A stretch of 64,000 nucleotides of DNA from an uncultured Bacteroidales bacterium (GTDB lineage Bacteria > Bacteroidota > Bacteroidia > Bacteroidales > UBA3663), in contig CAJOLH010000015.1 of NCBI GenBank assembly GCA_905235375.1, forward strand, positions 38,248 through 102,247, in the 5' to 3' direction. Positions 36,067-42,695 of this stretch are shown here, one piece after another. Positions within the stretch are counted from its first letter, which is position 1. Each line of letters begins with the position of its first letter. The translations under genes and the position numbers were made by a program. Under the pieces are notes generated by a model. That model was given only the letters and a program-made list of their open reading frames with translations, did no database searches and had not been told where the DNA came from.

Positions 36067-36321
36067 ATGGAAATCGACAGCCTACATCTTGCCCTGGTAG
36101 TACAGGGAACAATACAGAGAGCAAAGAAAGGGGATCCGCTGGCGAAGGAGACACTGGAGCAGTGGAACCGAATGAACCAGGAGGAGGGTCTGCCACCGAT
36201 GGAGCAACTACTTCGGGAGTGGGTGGAGCAGAACCGACCGAAGGAATCCGAAACACCGAAGCAAAAAGAGGATAACGGGCAGATTTCAGATGCCCAGGAG
36301 AACCTATACAAGGCGAAGTGA
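36067..36321 (+). CDS. hypothetical protein (84 aa)
   Basis: A small, charged, probably helical protein (LALVVQGTIQRAKKGDPLAKETLEQW, then a Lys/Glu/Gln-rich tail). No family recognised. A purine-rich AAGAAG precedes the ATG. It is the last plausible gene before the element's right end. Confidence 0.5.
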   Translation: MEIDSLHLALVVQGTIQRAKKGDPLAKETLEQWNRMNQEEGLPPMEQLLREWVEQNRPKESETPKQKEDNGQISDAQENLYKAK

Positions 36322-36435
36322 GCGTGAGCCTGAAAAGGTAACCGAAGCAGAAGCACATATCCAGCGACAAACGACAAATAGATTTGCCAAAATTTAATAA
36401 ATCCTGCAACTCAAAGCACTTTTCTTGCAGTATGT

Positions 36436-36466
36436 TTTGCAGTGTTAGGAATAATAATTATCTTTG
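36436..36466 (+). promoter_or_regulatory. promoter of the predicted small RNA
   Basis: TTTG (36436-36439), a 19-bp spacer, TATCTTTG (36459-36466). Confidence 0.7.
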
Positions 36467-36472
36467 CACCCG

Positions 36473-36544
36473 ACATAAAATAAATTGTTACGGCAACTAT
36501 TTGCCACTTGAAGGTGTCATTTGCGAAAATGGCATCTTTTTTTT
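36473..36544 (+). ncRNA. predicted ~70-nt small RNA at the element's right end
   Basis: A good promoter and a strong intrinsic terminator enclose only about 70 nt and no reading frame with a start signal. The 3' half is the terminator hairpin at 36513-36536; the 5' half is single-stranded and AT-rich apart from TTACGGCAA. It would be transcribed toward attR. No known RNA family is recognised. Confidence 0.5.
36513..36544 (+). terminator. terminator of the predicted small RNA
   Basis: GGTGTCATTT / AAATGGCATC stem (two G-U pairs), loop GCGA, eight T. Confidence 0.88.
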
Positions 36545-36550
36545 GGTATG

Positions 36551-36569
36551 TTGGACATTTGGTTGGACA
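36551..36569 (+). other. paired TTGGACA motifs at the right end (possible recombinase arm sites)
   Basis: TTGGACA at 36551-36557 and 36563-36569, with the same 12-bp phase and direction as the pair near attL; 75 bp from attR. Confidence 0.5.
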
Positions 36570-36643
36570 ATTTTTACAAACAGCCATTTAATCGCATAGC
36601 TATATGCTTGAATACCAACGCACTACAATTATATAATTGTACC

Positions 36644-36657
36644 CCCACTTCGGGTAC
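36644..36657 (+). other. attR of the integrative element
   Basis: Exact second copy of CCCACTTCGGGTAC; the flanking bases on both sides differ from attL. Confidence 0.85.
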
Positions 36658-36674
36658 CTTTTTACTTTTATTTG

Positions 36675-36712
36675 AATTGCCAAATATCTAAAAAATCAGA
36701 TATTTGGCAATT
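36675..36712 (+). terminator. hairpin just outside attR, probably the original tRNA terminator
   Basis: A perfect 15-bp stem AATTGCCAAATATCT / AGATATTTGGCAATT with an 8-nt loop. Before integration it would have followed the tRNA directly. No long T-run. Confidence 0.65.
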
Positions 36713-36900
36713 TCCTATTATAAAAAGTGACGGTTTCCCAGCTCACCACCTGCTGAGGACGGATATGATATTTCAGCCGTGATAGTTCGCGGCTGCTGAT
36801 AGTTTAGCGGTGCAATTATACACATTATTATACAATAAAGCAAATATTTTCGAAGAAAAAGATGTTTATTCAGCGTTTTTATTCTTTTTCTTCAAAAAAG
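36713..36900. other. gap between attR and the ATPase gene
   Basis: No gene. It contains one short hairpin, CAGCCG...CGGCTG, at about 36774-36796; otherwise AT-rich. Confidence 0.4.
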
Positions 36901-36932
36901 TTTGGTTGTTTCGTAGAAAAACAGTACATTTG
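36901..36932 (+). promoter_or_regulatory. promoter for the AAA ATPase gene
   Basis: TTTG (36901-36904), a 20-bp spacer, TACATTTG (36925-36932), 48 bp before the start codon. Confidence 0.78.
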
Positions 36933-36980
36933 CACATCAAAAAAATAAATACTCATTTATATAAATAACGGTTTACATTT

Positions 36981-38294
36981 ATGAGATTCTATGATCGAGA
37001 ATCGGAAATTGGCATCTTGCTCAACAATGAGCAGCAGTCAGAGAAAAGTGCTACATTCACAGTGCTAATGGGACGAAGACGCGTCGGCAAGACATCTCTC
37101 GTAATGAAAGCCTTCGAGGGGCGTCAATATGCCTATCTCTTTGTGTCGAAGGACAGTGAGGCAGTGCTTTGCAATAAGTTCCAACAGGCAATAGAAGAAC
37201 AGTTGTCCATCAGGGTCTATGGCCGCTTGACCACCTTCCACGATTTCTTTGAGGTAGTGATGAAAGAGTCTCTTCATCGGCACTTTACAATCGTATTCGA
37301 TGAATTTCAAAATTTGTACAAGGTGAATCCCGCCATCTTCAGTGAGATACAAGATTTGTGGGATCGTTACCACCGGGAGTCGCATCTCAACCTTATCACG
37401 ATGGGTAGCATCCGCTCCTTGATGAAGCGTATCTTTGAGGATGAGAATGAACCGCTATATGGTCGTCCCACTTCCAAGTTCACCCTCCTCCCCTTCACAA
37501 TAAATGTAATCAAACAGATATTTCGAGACCATAAGCCCGACTATAGAAACGAGGACTTGCTGTGCCTATACATGCTTACAGGGGGTGTTGCCAAATATGT
37601 GGAACTTATGATGGATGCCGGATGCTATACGAAGGAGAAGATGCTCAACTACTTCTGTCGTCAAGACTCCTATTTCCTTTCTGAGGGTCGAGATCTGATG
37701 AATCAGGAGTTCGGTGACGAGGGCTCCACCTACTTCTCTATACTCCAACTCATTGCAGCAGGACTGAACAGACGTTCTGACATTGACGGAGCCATGCAGA
37801 AGGACATGGGTACGTTTCTACAGAATCTAGAGAGGAATTTCAATGTTATATCACGCTTGAAACCTATTCTTGCAAAACCTAACAGCAAGACAAGCGCCTA
37901 TGAGATTTCCGACCAGTTCTTGCGCTTCTGGTTCCGTTTCGTATGGCCATACCAGTCTTTAGTGGAACGTAGGCAACTGGCATTGTTGCGACAAAATATG
38001 AGTCTGCACTATGAGCAATTTTCTGGCAGGACGCTCGAACAGTTCTTCCAGCAGTCGGCAATGGAATCCGGACACTATACGATGGTCGGAAACTGGTGGG
38101 ATCGAAAGGGAGAGAATGAGATAGATATGATAGCCCTCAACGAGTTTGACCACACAGGCATCGCTGCCGAGATAAAGCGTAATCCACGAAAGCTAAGTCT
38201 TTCAGAGCTGGAACGCAAGGTGTCAAACCTACCGTCTGCAGACTTTGGAGGTTATAACCTTACCTTGCAAACTCTTTCATTAGAAGATTTGTAA
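36981..38294 (+). CDS. AAA ATPase with DUF234-like C-terminus
   Basis: A 437-aa protein of the archaeal-type ATPase group. Walker A is GRRRVGKTSLV near residue 35, Walker B is FTIVFDEFQNL near residue 107, and a sensor-like ITMGSIRSL follows. A winged-helix region is likely at about 255-310. The C-terminal 100 residues (YEISDQFLRFWFRFVWPY, then NWWDRKGENEIDMIAL) match DUF234, which resembles a nuclease-type fold with the D/E residues ENEIDMIA. Such proteins are widespread in Bacteroidota with no firm function. It lies outside the integrative element and has its own promoter. Confidence 0.87.
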   Translation: MRFYDRESEIGILLNNEQQSEKSATFTVLMGRRRVGKTSLVMKAFEGRQYAYLFVSKDSEAVLCNKFQQAIEEQLSIRVYGRLTTFHDFFEVVMKESLHRHFTIVFDEFQNLYKVNPAIFSEIQDLWDRYHRESHLNLITMGSIRSLMKRIFEDENEPLYGRPTSKFTLLPFTINVIKQIFRDHKPDYRNEDLLCLYMLTGGVAKYVELMMDAGCYTKEKMLNYFCRQDSYFLSEGRDLMNQEFGDEGSTYFSILQLIAAGLNRRSDIDGAMQKDMGTFLQNLERNFNVISRLKPILAKPNSKTSAYEISDQFLRFWFRFVWPYQSLVERRQLALLRQNMSLHYEQFSGRTLEQFFQQSAMESGHYTMVGNWWDRKGENEIDMIALNEFDHTGIAAEIKRNPRKLSLSELERKVSNLPSADFGGYNLTLQTLSLEDL

Positions 38295-38316
38295 AGATAT
38301 ATTTACCTTGATTAAG

Positions 38317-38493
38317 TCAGAGCGAGTTCAGCCATTCCTTCATAGCTTCAGGATCAGAGAACCGAATACCCTCACCTCGTTTAATTTCTTCCTTTGCTTT
38401 ATCTACACGTGCGAAGACCTCTTCTTTGCTCATCAGCGATGAGTCTGCTTTACTCGCAGTCAATTTCTTGGTATATTTCAAAAGCTTTGCCAT
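38317..38493 (-). CDS. small protein, possible antitoxin-like (58 aa)
   Basis: A 58-codon frame with an ATG at 38493 encodes MAKLLKYTKKLTASKAD, then MSKEEVFARVDKAKEEIKRGEG, ending AMKEWLNSL. It is charged and helical; the short amphipathic tail recalls type II antitoxins of Bacteroidota, but there is no toxin gene beside it (the convergent ATPase is next). No good promoter is visible. Coding is supported by codon use and composition, not by a family match. Confidence 0.55.
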   Translation of the reverse strand: MAKLLKYTKKLTASKADSSLMSKEEVFARVDKAKEEIKRGEGIRFSDPEAMKEWLNSL

Positions 38494-38543
38494 TAAATAA
38501 GATATTTATGGTTCTGATGTAAGAGGGAGCCTCTATCTTTGCG

Positions 38544-38759
38544 GGGTAAAAACATTTCCAAGGTTAGCTCGCAGACGCAGTCAAGGCCCATCAGGGTTAA
38601 GACCGAAAGCCCGTTTCCGCCCAGCATGCAGGCAAGGGAAAGCAGGGTTAACTCATACAAGTAAAGTCCTACCAGAGTTAAGACGAGAAGTAGTAAACTC
38701 TTTGTAGGGTTAAAGTCTAATTCCAGTCAAGTTTTTTCAGGGAACTACACTTCTTTTGT
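38544..38759. repeat. degenerate GGGTTAA-containing spacer
   Basis: No gene. A -7-like TATCTTTG at 38534-38541 is followed by five variants of CAGGGTTAAGAC at about 38562, 38594, 38645, 38675 and 38707. Spacing is 30-32 bp except for one gap of 51. It may be a decayed repeat array or an untranslated RNA; evidence for either is weak. Confidence 0.35.
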
Positions 38760-38890
38760 CATAAGGGATATTAAGGGATGTTTGGGGATATTTAGGGATA
38801 TTTGGGGTCAATGCATTCGCCTTAACCAATTGGAATAGCAGTACATTCGTCCCTTAATATCCCTTAAATTCCCTTAATATCCCTTAGAAT
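38760..38890. repeat. AAGGGATATTAAGGGA island with inverted arms
   Basis: Left arm 38761-38806 (AAGGGATATTAAGGGA and GGGGATATTTA words), core 38807-38851, inverted right arm 38852-38890 (TCCCTTAATATCCC words). The right arm encodes the last ten residues of the HAD phosphatase gene. Core and arms are related to the island at 17022-17215 and, by core, to 49645-49795. Confidence 0.85.
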
Positions 38891-39511
38891 CTCTGCTAGT
38901 TCATCTATGACTAAGTCGGGACAAGCCGACAAGAGAAGTTCGCGTGAATGATTGCCCCACGTTACGGCGCAAGTGCGGCAGCCCGCGCGATTGCCCATCT
39001 CGATGTCGAAAGTCGTGTCGCCCACAACGAGTGTCTCGTCTGCCCGAATGTCCATCCTTTCGAGCAAGGCCAGCACCATGTCGGGAGCAGGCTTGGGTGT
39101 CAGATGGTCATCGACGGTCACCACCGTCTCGAAATAACGGTCGATGCCATTGTTCTGAAGAATCAGGTCCAGGGAATGACGGTCGCGCGAAGTGACGATG
39201 GCCATACGGGTGCCATATTGGGCAAGTTGCTCCAGCATCTCTGCCACGCCTGGGAACATACGGATGTTCGGGATCTCATACTTCATGAACAGTCCCGCAT
39301 AAACCTCCACGGCCTGGTGCGCCTCTTCTTCCGTCATATTTCCCAACGTCTGGAATGCCTTCCAAAGTGGTCGGCCGATGGTTGCCACCATCTCTTCCTC
39401 TGCTGGCACAGGAAGTCCTAACTGCACAAAGGACTCCCGCAAAGTTTCTACAATCCCTCGCGCCGTATCGGCCAAGGTACCATCGAAATCAAATAGTACA
39501 TTCTTGATCAT
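38864..39511 (-). CDS. HAD-superfamily phosphatase (phosphoglycolate phosphatase-like)
   Basis: The start at 39511 (MIKNVLFDFDGTLADT) gives 215 aa; a longer frame adds an unrelated hydrophobic stretch across the promoter. Motif I is DFDGTLADT with the nucleophile Asp. The cap domain follows (about 17-85). Motif II is AIVTSRDR, and motif III/IV is KPAPDMV and VVGDTTFDIEMGNRAG. This is subfamily IA, with pyrophosphatase PpaX or phosphoglycolate phosphatase as nearest roles. The C-terminal EILRDIKGI is encoded by the repeat island, an odd extension probably acquired when the island arose. A -7 TATCTTTG lies at 39532-39539. Confidence 0.86.
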   Translation of the reverse strand: MIKNVLFDFDGTLADTARGIVETLRESFVQLGLPVPAEEEMVATIGRPLWKAFQTLGNMTEEEAHQAVEVYAGLFMKYEIPNIRMFPGVAEMLEQLAQYGTRMAIVTSRDRHSLDLILQNNGIDRYFETVVTVDDHLTPKPAPDMVLALLERMDIRADETLVVGDTTFDIEMGNRAGCRTCAVTWGNHSRELLLSACPDLVIDELAEILRDIKGI

Positions 39512-39531
39512 AATGTTAAAAAAAGAGGTTG

Positions 39532-39539
39532 CAAAGATA
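39532..39539 (-). promoter_or_regulatory. -7 element for the HAD phosphatase gene
   Basis: TATCTTTG on the minus strand, 20 bp before the ATG; no clear -33. Confidence 0.45.
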
Positions 39540-39643
39540 ATGAAAAAATGCAATTTATATACCAGAATCCCCGAAAAGAAACATAAATAAGAGGAATTTG
39601 CGATTATTTGACGTGATTTCCTCGATAAATGAAAAATAATTCG

Positions 39644-39651
39644 TACCTTTG
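39644..39651 (+). promoter_or_regulatory. -7 element for the glycosyltransferase at 39674
   Basis: TACCTTTG, 22 bp before the ATG; no TTTG at the usual distance. Confidence 0.45.
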
Positions 39652-39673
39652 TCGCACCAAACACTACAATTAG

Positions 39674-40834
39674 ATGAAGGTTTTATACATTGCTCATACT
39701 TCCGACAATGAAGGCTCTTCTGTAGCCCTCATCAACATTGCAAAAGGGATGCAAGGCAGGGACATCGAATTTGCAGTAGTATGCCCCGACTCCAAGGGAA
39801 CCATAGTTGCGAGCCTCCATGCAATGGGTGTTAGGGTCTTTGTCCCACGATTCCAATACGCCGGCTTCTATGTTTATCCGCTGACAAAGAATCCTCTGCT
39901 TTGGCTTAAGAGAATGTTGGGCATCGCCTTGCGCGAATTATATGGCAGATGGTATTTACTCAAAGTGGTGAAGGTCTTTCATCCTGACATCCTTCACACC
40001 AACAGCGGAGCGTGTGCCTTGGGGTGGAAAATCGCAAGAAGAATGCACATACATCATGTCTGGCATATCAGAGAATACATGGATAAGGATTTTGGGCTGA
40101 CCGTCATTCCATCCAATCGGGCATATCGAGACCGTCTGCTCAGCAGCAATAACTACAATATTGCCATCACACAATCCATCTTCAAGCACTTCAATCTTCG
40201 TCCAGTAGATGAATGTATTTACGACGGAGTAATTGACAGTCATCGAGCCGTCGGCGACGCTCCCTCATTCGGCTATCCTTATTTTCTCTTCGTAGGCAAT
40301 ATAATCAAAGCCAAGGGCGTCGATGCTCTCGTCGATCAATTTCTTTCTTTCCACAGGTCTGACGACCGACATCATCTGGTTCTCGCCGGTCCCTATGACA
40401 GAGATCCCGAATTCTACGACTCTCTACAGAAAAAAATAGCTGCCGCTAATGACTCTGATTACGTTCATTGGCTGGGACATCGTACTGATGTCTATGAACT
40501 GATGCGAGGTGCCACCGCCTTGATCGTTCCCAGCTACAACGAAGGATTTGGATTTATCACCGCCGAGGCAATGTTCTGCAATTGTTTAGTAATCGGTCGA
40601 GATACGGCTGGTACCAAAGAACAATTCGACAAGGGCAAGGATGAAAGCGGTGGAGAGATTGGTCTGCGCTTTTCAAGCGATAGCGAGATGCCCTTTCTCA
40701 TGCATCTGGCTGCCAACTCGAATTTCGATGAAATAAAAAAAAGAGCATTGGAAGTAGTTTTGAATAACTATACCATAGAAGCAAACACACAACGCATTTA
40801 TAAATTCTACGAGAAAGTACTTTCACAGCATTAA
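39674..40834 (+). CDS. glycosyltransferase family 4
   Basis: A 386-aa GT-B enzyme: HTSDNEGSSVALINIAKGM at the start, HVWHIREYMDKDFGL near residue 122, FVGNIIKAKGVDALVDQF, and SYNEGFGFITAEAMFCNCLVIG with E-x7-E. It shares the HVWH-RE-D-DFG block and general order with the operon enzyme at 11091-12248, so it probably uses a related acceptor in the same pathway although it stands alone here. It converges with the DUF3810 gene, 11 bp between the stops. Confidence 0.87.
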   Translation: MKVLYIAHTSDNEGSSVALINIAKGMQGRDIEFAVVCPDSKGTIVASLHAMGVRVFVPRFQYAGFYVYPLTKNPLLWLKRMLGIALRELYGRWYLLKVVKVFHPDILHTNSGACALGWKIARRMHIHHVWHIREYMDKDFGLTVIPSNRAYRDRLLSSNNYNIAITQSIFKHFNLRPVDECIYDGVIDSHRAVGDAPSFGYPYFLFVGNIIKAKGVDALVDQFLSFHRSDDRHHLVLAGPYDRDPEFYDSLQKKIAAANDSDYVHWLGHRTDVYELMRGATALIVPSYNEGFGFITAEAMFCNCLVIGRDTAGTKEQFDKGKDESGGEIGLRFSSDSEMPFLMHLAANSNFDEIKKRALEVVLNNYTIEANTQRIYKFYEKVLSQH

Positions 40835-40845
40835 GACTATCTGGG

Positions 40846-41871
40846 CTATTTGTCAGCACCACCATAACTGATCAGCAAGCCGATCACCGCCGAATAGCTC
40901 TTCCGCCCCTCCTCAATCCTATTGGAACGAAGATAGAGGTCAAAGATCTTATCCTGAATATTGCCAAGAGTCGTGCTGTAGAGGCCCGACCAATGTTCAT
41001 ACCTTGCCTGCTCAAGCTGGATTATCTCGGGTCGAATCTGGGCTCGAAACACTTCGTATTCCTCCCCTCCCACACCCTCCATCGCACGAAGCACATAGTG
41101 CAGGATGGAAAGATAGCCGCTGAAACGTATCGACGGAACGTCGCTCGACGTGCAGGCAAGGAAACCGTAGAAGTTCGCCTCCCCTTCGCTGGTGATGCCT
41201 AAGAGGTGCGAAAGTTCATGCGCGTAGGTCGCTGCATATTCGCAGGGCAGCAGGTCACCGTTAACAATAAATTCGCCGAAGAAAGGCCCCATCGTGCCCG
41301 TCACTCCAACCTTCGAGGCGAGCGGTGTCAGCAGCATGGTCTTCACCTGCGGTTGCTCGGTGAAAGGCGTATGGATACCTAACCTTTCACCCATTCGGGC
41401 ATATTGCCTCACCACCTCCCGCTGCACCAGCGCTTCGTCAACTTCCTTTATCTCGACATACGCATCATTGAGCCTCTCCACATAGTCGTCGGCAAAGCGC
41501 TGTAAGGCAGCAACGTCATAGTTCGGACGAGGTGTCGATGTGCGCTGATAGAAGTCCGATTGGCTATAGTTCAGCCCCCAAGCCGCATAGAACCACACGT
41601 AGAGCCACACTACCAGCTCCATTTCCATCCACAAAACCTTGCGCTTCCGCTGTCTGCATTTCGTAACGGCGAGAATAGGATAAAGCAGAAGGCCCAGGAT
41701 TCCAACGATATAGAAAACTCCACTGATGCTGAAAGGCATCAACGAGGAAAACGCAGACAATGGCTTGGCAACAACGGGGTAGATATGCTGCGCATATAGG
41801 TCGCCCCCTCCAGGCAGGAGTTGGAACGACACAACCAACAGAAACAATATCAGCAGAACCGTTCGTCTCAT
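40846..41871 (-). CDS. DUF3810 membrane-anchored putative metalloprotease
   Basis: The start at 41871 (MRRTVLLILFLLVVSFQLL) gives 341 aa. Three hydrophobic segments in the first 110 residues are followed by WGLNYSQSDFYQRT and a soluble domain with the zinc motif YAHELSHLLGI (HExxH) near residue 220 and a downstream EGEANF that may supply the third ligand. This is the DUF3810 pattern of Bacteroidota, a predicted gluzincin-like peptidase facing the periplasm. Its role is unknown. The promoter is 24 bp upstream; beyond it lies the palindrome array. Confidence 0.84.
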   Translation of the reverse strand: MRRTVLLILFLLVVSFQLLPGGGDLYAQHIYPVVAKPLSAFSSLMPFSISGVFYIVGILGLLLYPILAVTKCRQRKRKVLWMEMELVVWLYVWFYAAWGLNYSQSDFYQRTSTPRPNYDVAALQRFADDYVERLNDAYVEIKEVDEALVQREVVRQYARMGERLGIHTPFTEQPQVKTMLLTPLASKVGVTGTMGPFFGEFIVNGDLLPCEYAATYAHELSHLLGITSEGEANFYGFLACTSSDVPSIRFSGYLSILHYVLRAMEGVGGEEYEVFRAQIRPEIIQLEQARYEHWSGLYSTTLGNIQDKIFDLYLRSNRIEEGRKSYSAVIGLLISYGGADK

Positions 41872-41894
41872 CTTAGTCTTGCATACTTCGAGCG

Positions 41895-41926
41895 CAAAGA
41901 TACGAATTATTTCCGATTTATCCAAA
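41895..41926 (-). promoter_or_regulatory. promoter for the DUF3810 gene
   Basis: Minus strand: TATCTTTG (41895-41902), a 20-bp spacer, TTTG (41923-41926). Confidence 0.75.
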
Positions 41927-41979
41927 TCCTTTGGGAGTTATTCGCAAAAATAAAACAAAAACCAGTTCACAACCTTCGT

Positions 41980-42475
41980 AAGCACGCTGTCGCGCGACAG
42001 AATGCTTTATCCCATCGAAGAATACCCTTTCTTGGCCAGAATTGGGTATGCTCCCGCAGAAGAATGACCATTTTCAGCCAAGAATGGTTATGCTCCCGTC
42101 GGCGAAAGCATTCTGTCGGCCGTCAGAGTGCCTTATCCTGTCGAAGAATTCCCTTTCTTGGTCAGGATTGGGTATTCTTCAATCGTGGCATACCCTTTTT
42201 TGGCCAACTTTGGTTATGCTCCAAACGGAGAAAGCACTCTGACGGCCGACAGAGTGCTTTTTCCAAACGAGGAATACACTTTCTTGGCCGAAATTGGTCA
42301 TGCTCCTGTCGCAGCATACCCTTTCTTGGCCAACTTTGGTTATGCTCCAAACGGAAAAAGCACTCTGACGGCCGACATAGTGCTTTTTCCAACCGAGGAA
42401 TACCCTTTCTTGGCCGAAATCGGTCATGCTCCCGTCGAGGCATGACCTTTTTCGGCCAAGACTGGTCATACCTCG
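41980..42475. repeat. four-copy ~126-bp higher-order array of palindromes
   Basis: Twelve palindromes in the order A B B repeated four times. Type A (41980-42007, 42108-42131, 42233-42258, 42359-42384) is a near-perfect palindrome centred on CGGCCG (CGCGCG in the first copy). Type B (for example 42022-42049, 42064-42091, 42188-42219, 42273-42303, 42314-42345, 42400-42430, 42441-42469) has ends ATACCC/GGGTAT or ATGACC/GGTCAT around a TTGGCCAA-like centre. Linkers such as CTCCAAACGGAG also pair. A-to-A spacing is 128, 125 and 126 bp. Frames stay open on both strands across the array, giving 42-residue repeat peptides, but I see no start signal or family and treat it as non-coding. Confidence 0.9.
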
Positions 42476-42604
42476 ATTTGAGATGGTGTATTTGCCGTCT
42501 TAGCCTTCCAATTAGACAAATTAATCCGATAATTTTCATCGGGAAATGCAATTATTTGGCAAAAAGAGGGAATTATCGGAAAAAGACATTATTTTTGCAT
42601 TTTA

Positions 42605-42668
42605 GTTTCCGATATATCGGAATAACGGCATACCGTAATTTCGGAATCCCGGAATAACGAAATCCCCC
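42605..42668 (+). repeat. GGAATAACGG iterated-word island upstream of metY
   Basis: Words such as CGGAATAACGG, CGTAATTTCGG and GGAATCCCGGAATAACG fill the metY leader between a -7-like TATTTTTG (42590-42597) and the ATG. The same words occur at 53212-53278. Confidence 0.75.
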
Positions 42669-42695
42669 GCAAAAAGCAATAACCCAAAAAGAAAT

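Larger units (their letters stand above)
26796..36657 (+). mobile_element. tRNA-Leu integrative element (~9.86 kb)
   Basis: The element runs from the tRNA 3' end to a second copy of the same 14 bp. Its cargo in order is tyrosine recombinase, unknown 321-aa protein, HTH protein, three small proteins, DnaB-type helicase, 471-aa coiled-coil protein, small proteins, a C-rich non-coding block, a second HTH protein and a small RNA. Nearly all genes read away from the tRNA. I see no relaxase, coupling protein, terminase or capsid gene, so it is either a phage-satellite-like element, a decayed prophage or an integrated replicon; the sequence does not decide. Confidence 0.85.

Noticed and set aside
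35793-36275. 160-codon plus-strand frame overlapping the 84-aa gene
   Set aside because: The 84-aa frame has better composition and a Shine-Dalgarno-like sequence; the longer one is Gly/Glu-biased shadow.
38544-38720. Short CRISPR array from 30-32-bp spaced GGGTTAA motifs
   Set aside because: The repeat is only about 7-12 bp and degenerate, and spacing is irregular (one 51-bp gap).
41821-42657. Long open frames on both strands across the palindrome array (up to 278 codons, with 42-residue repeats)
   Set aside because: They are forced by a 126-bp (3n) repeat made of palindromes, exist on both strands, lack start signals and family resemblance.
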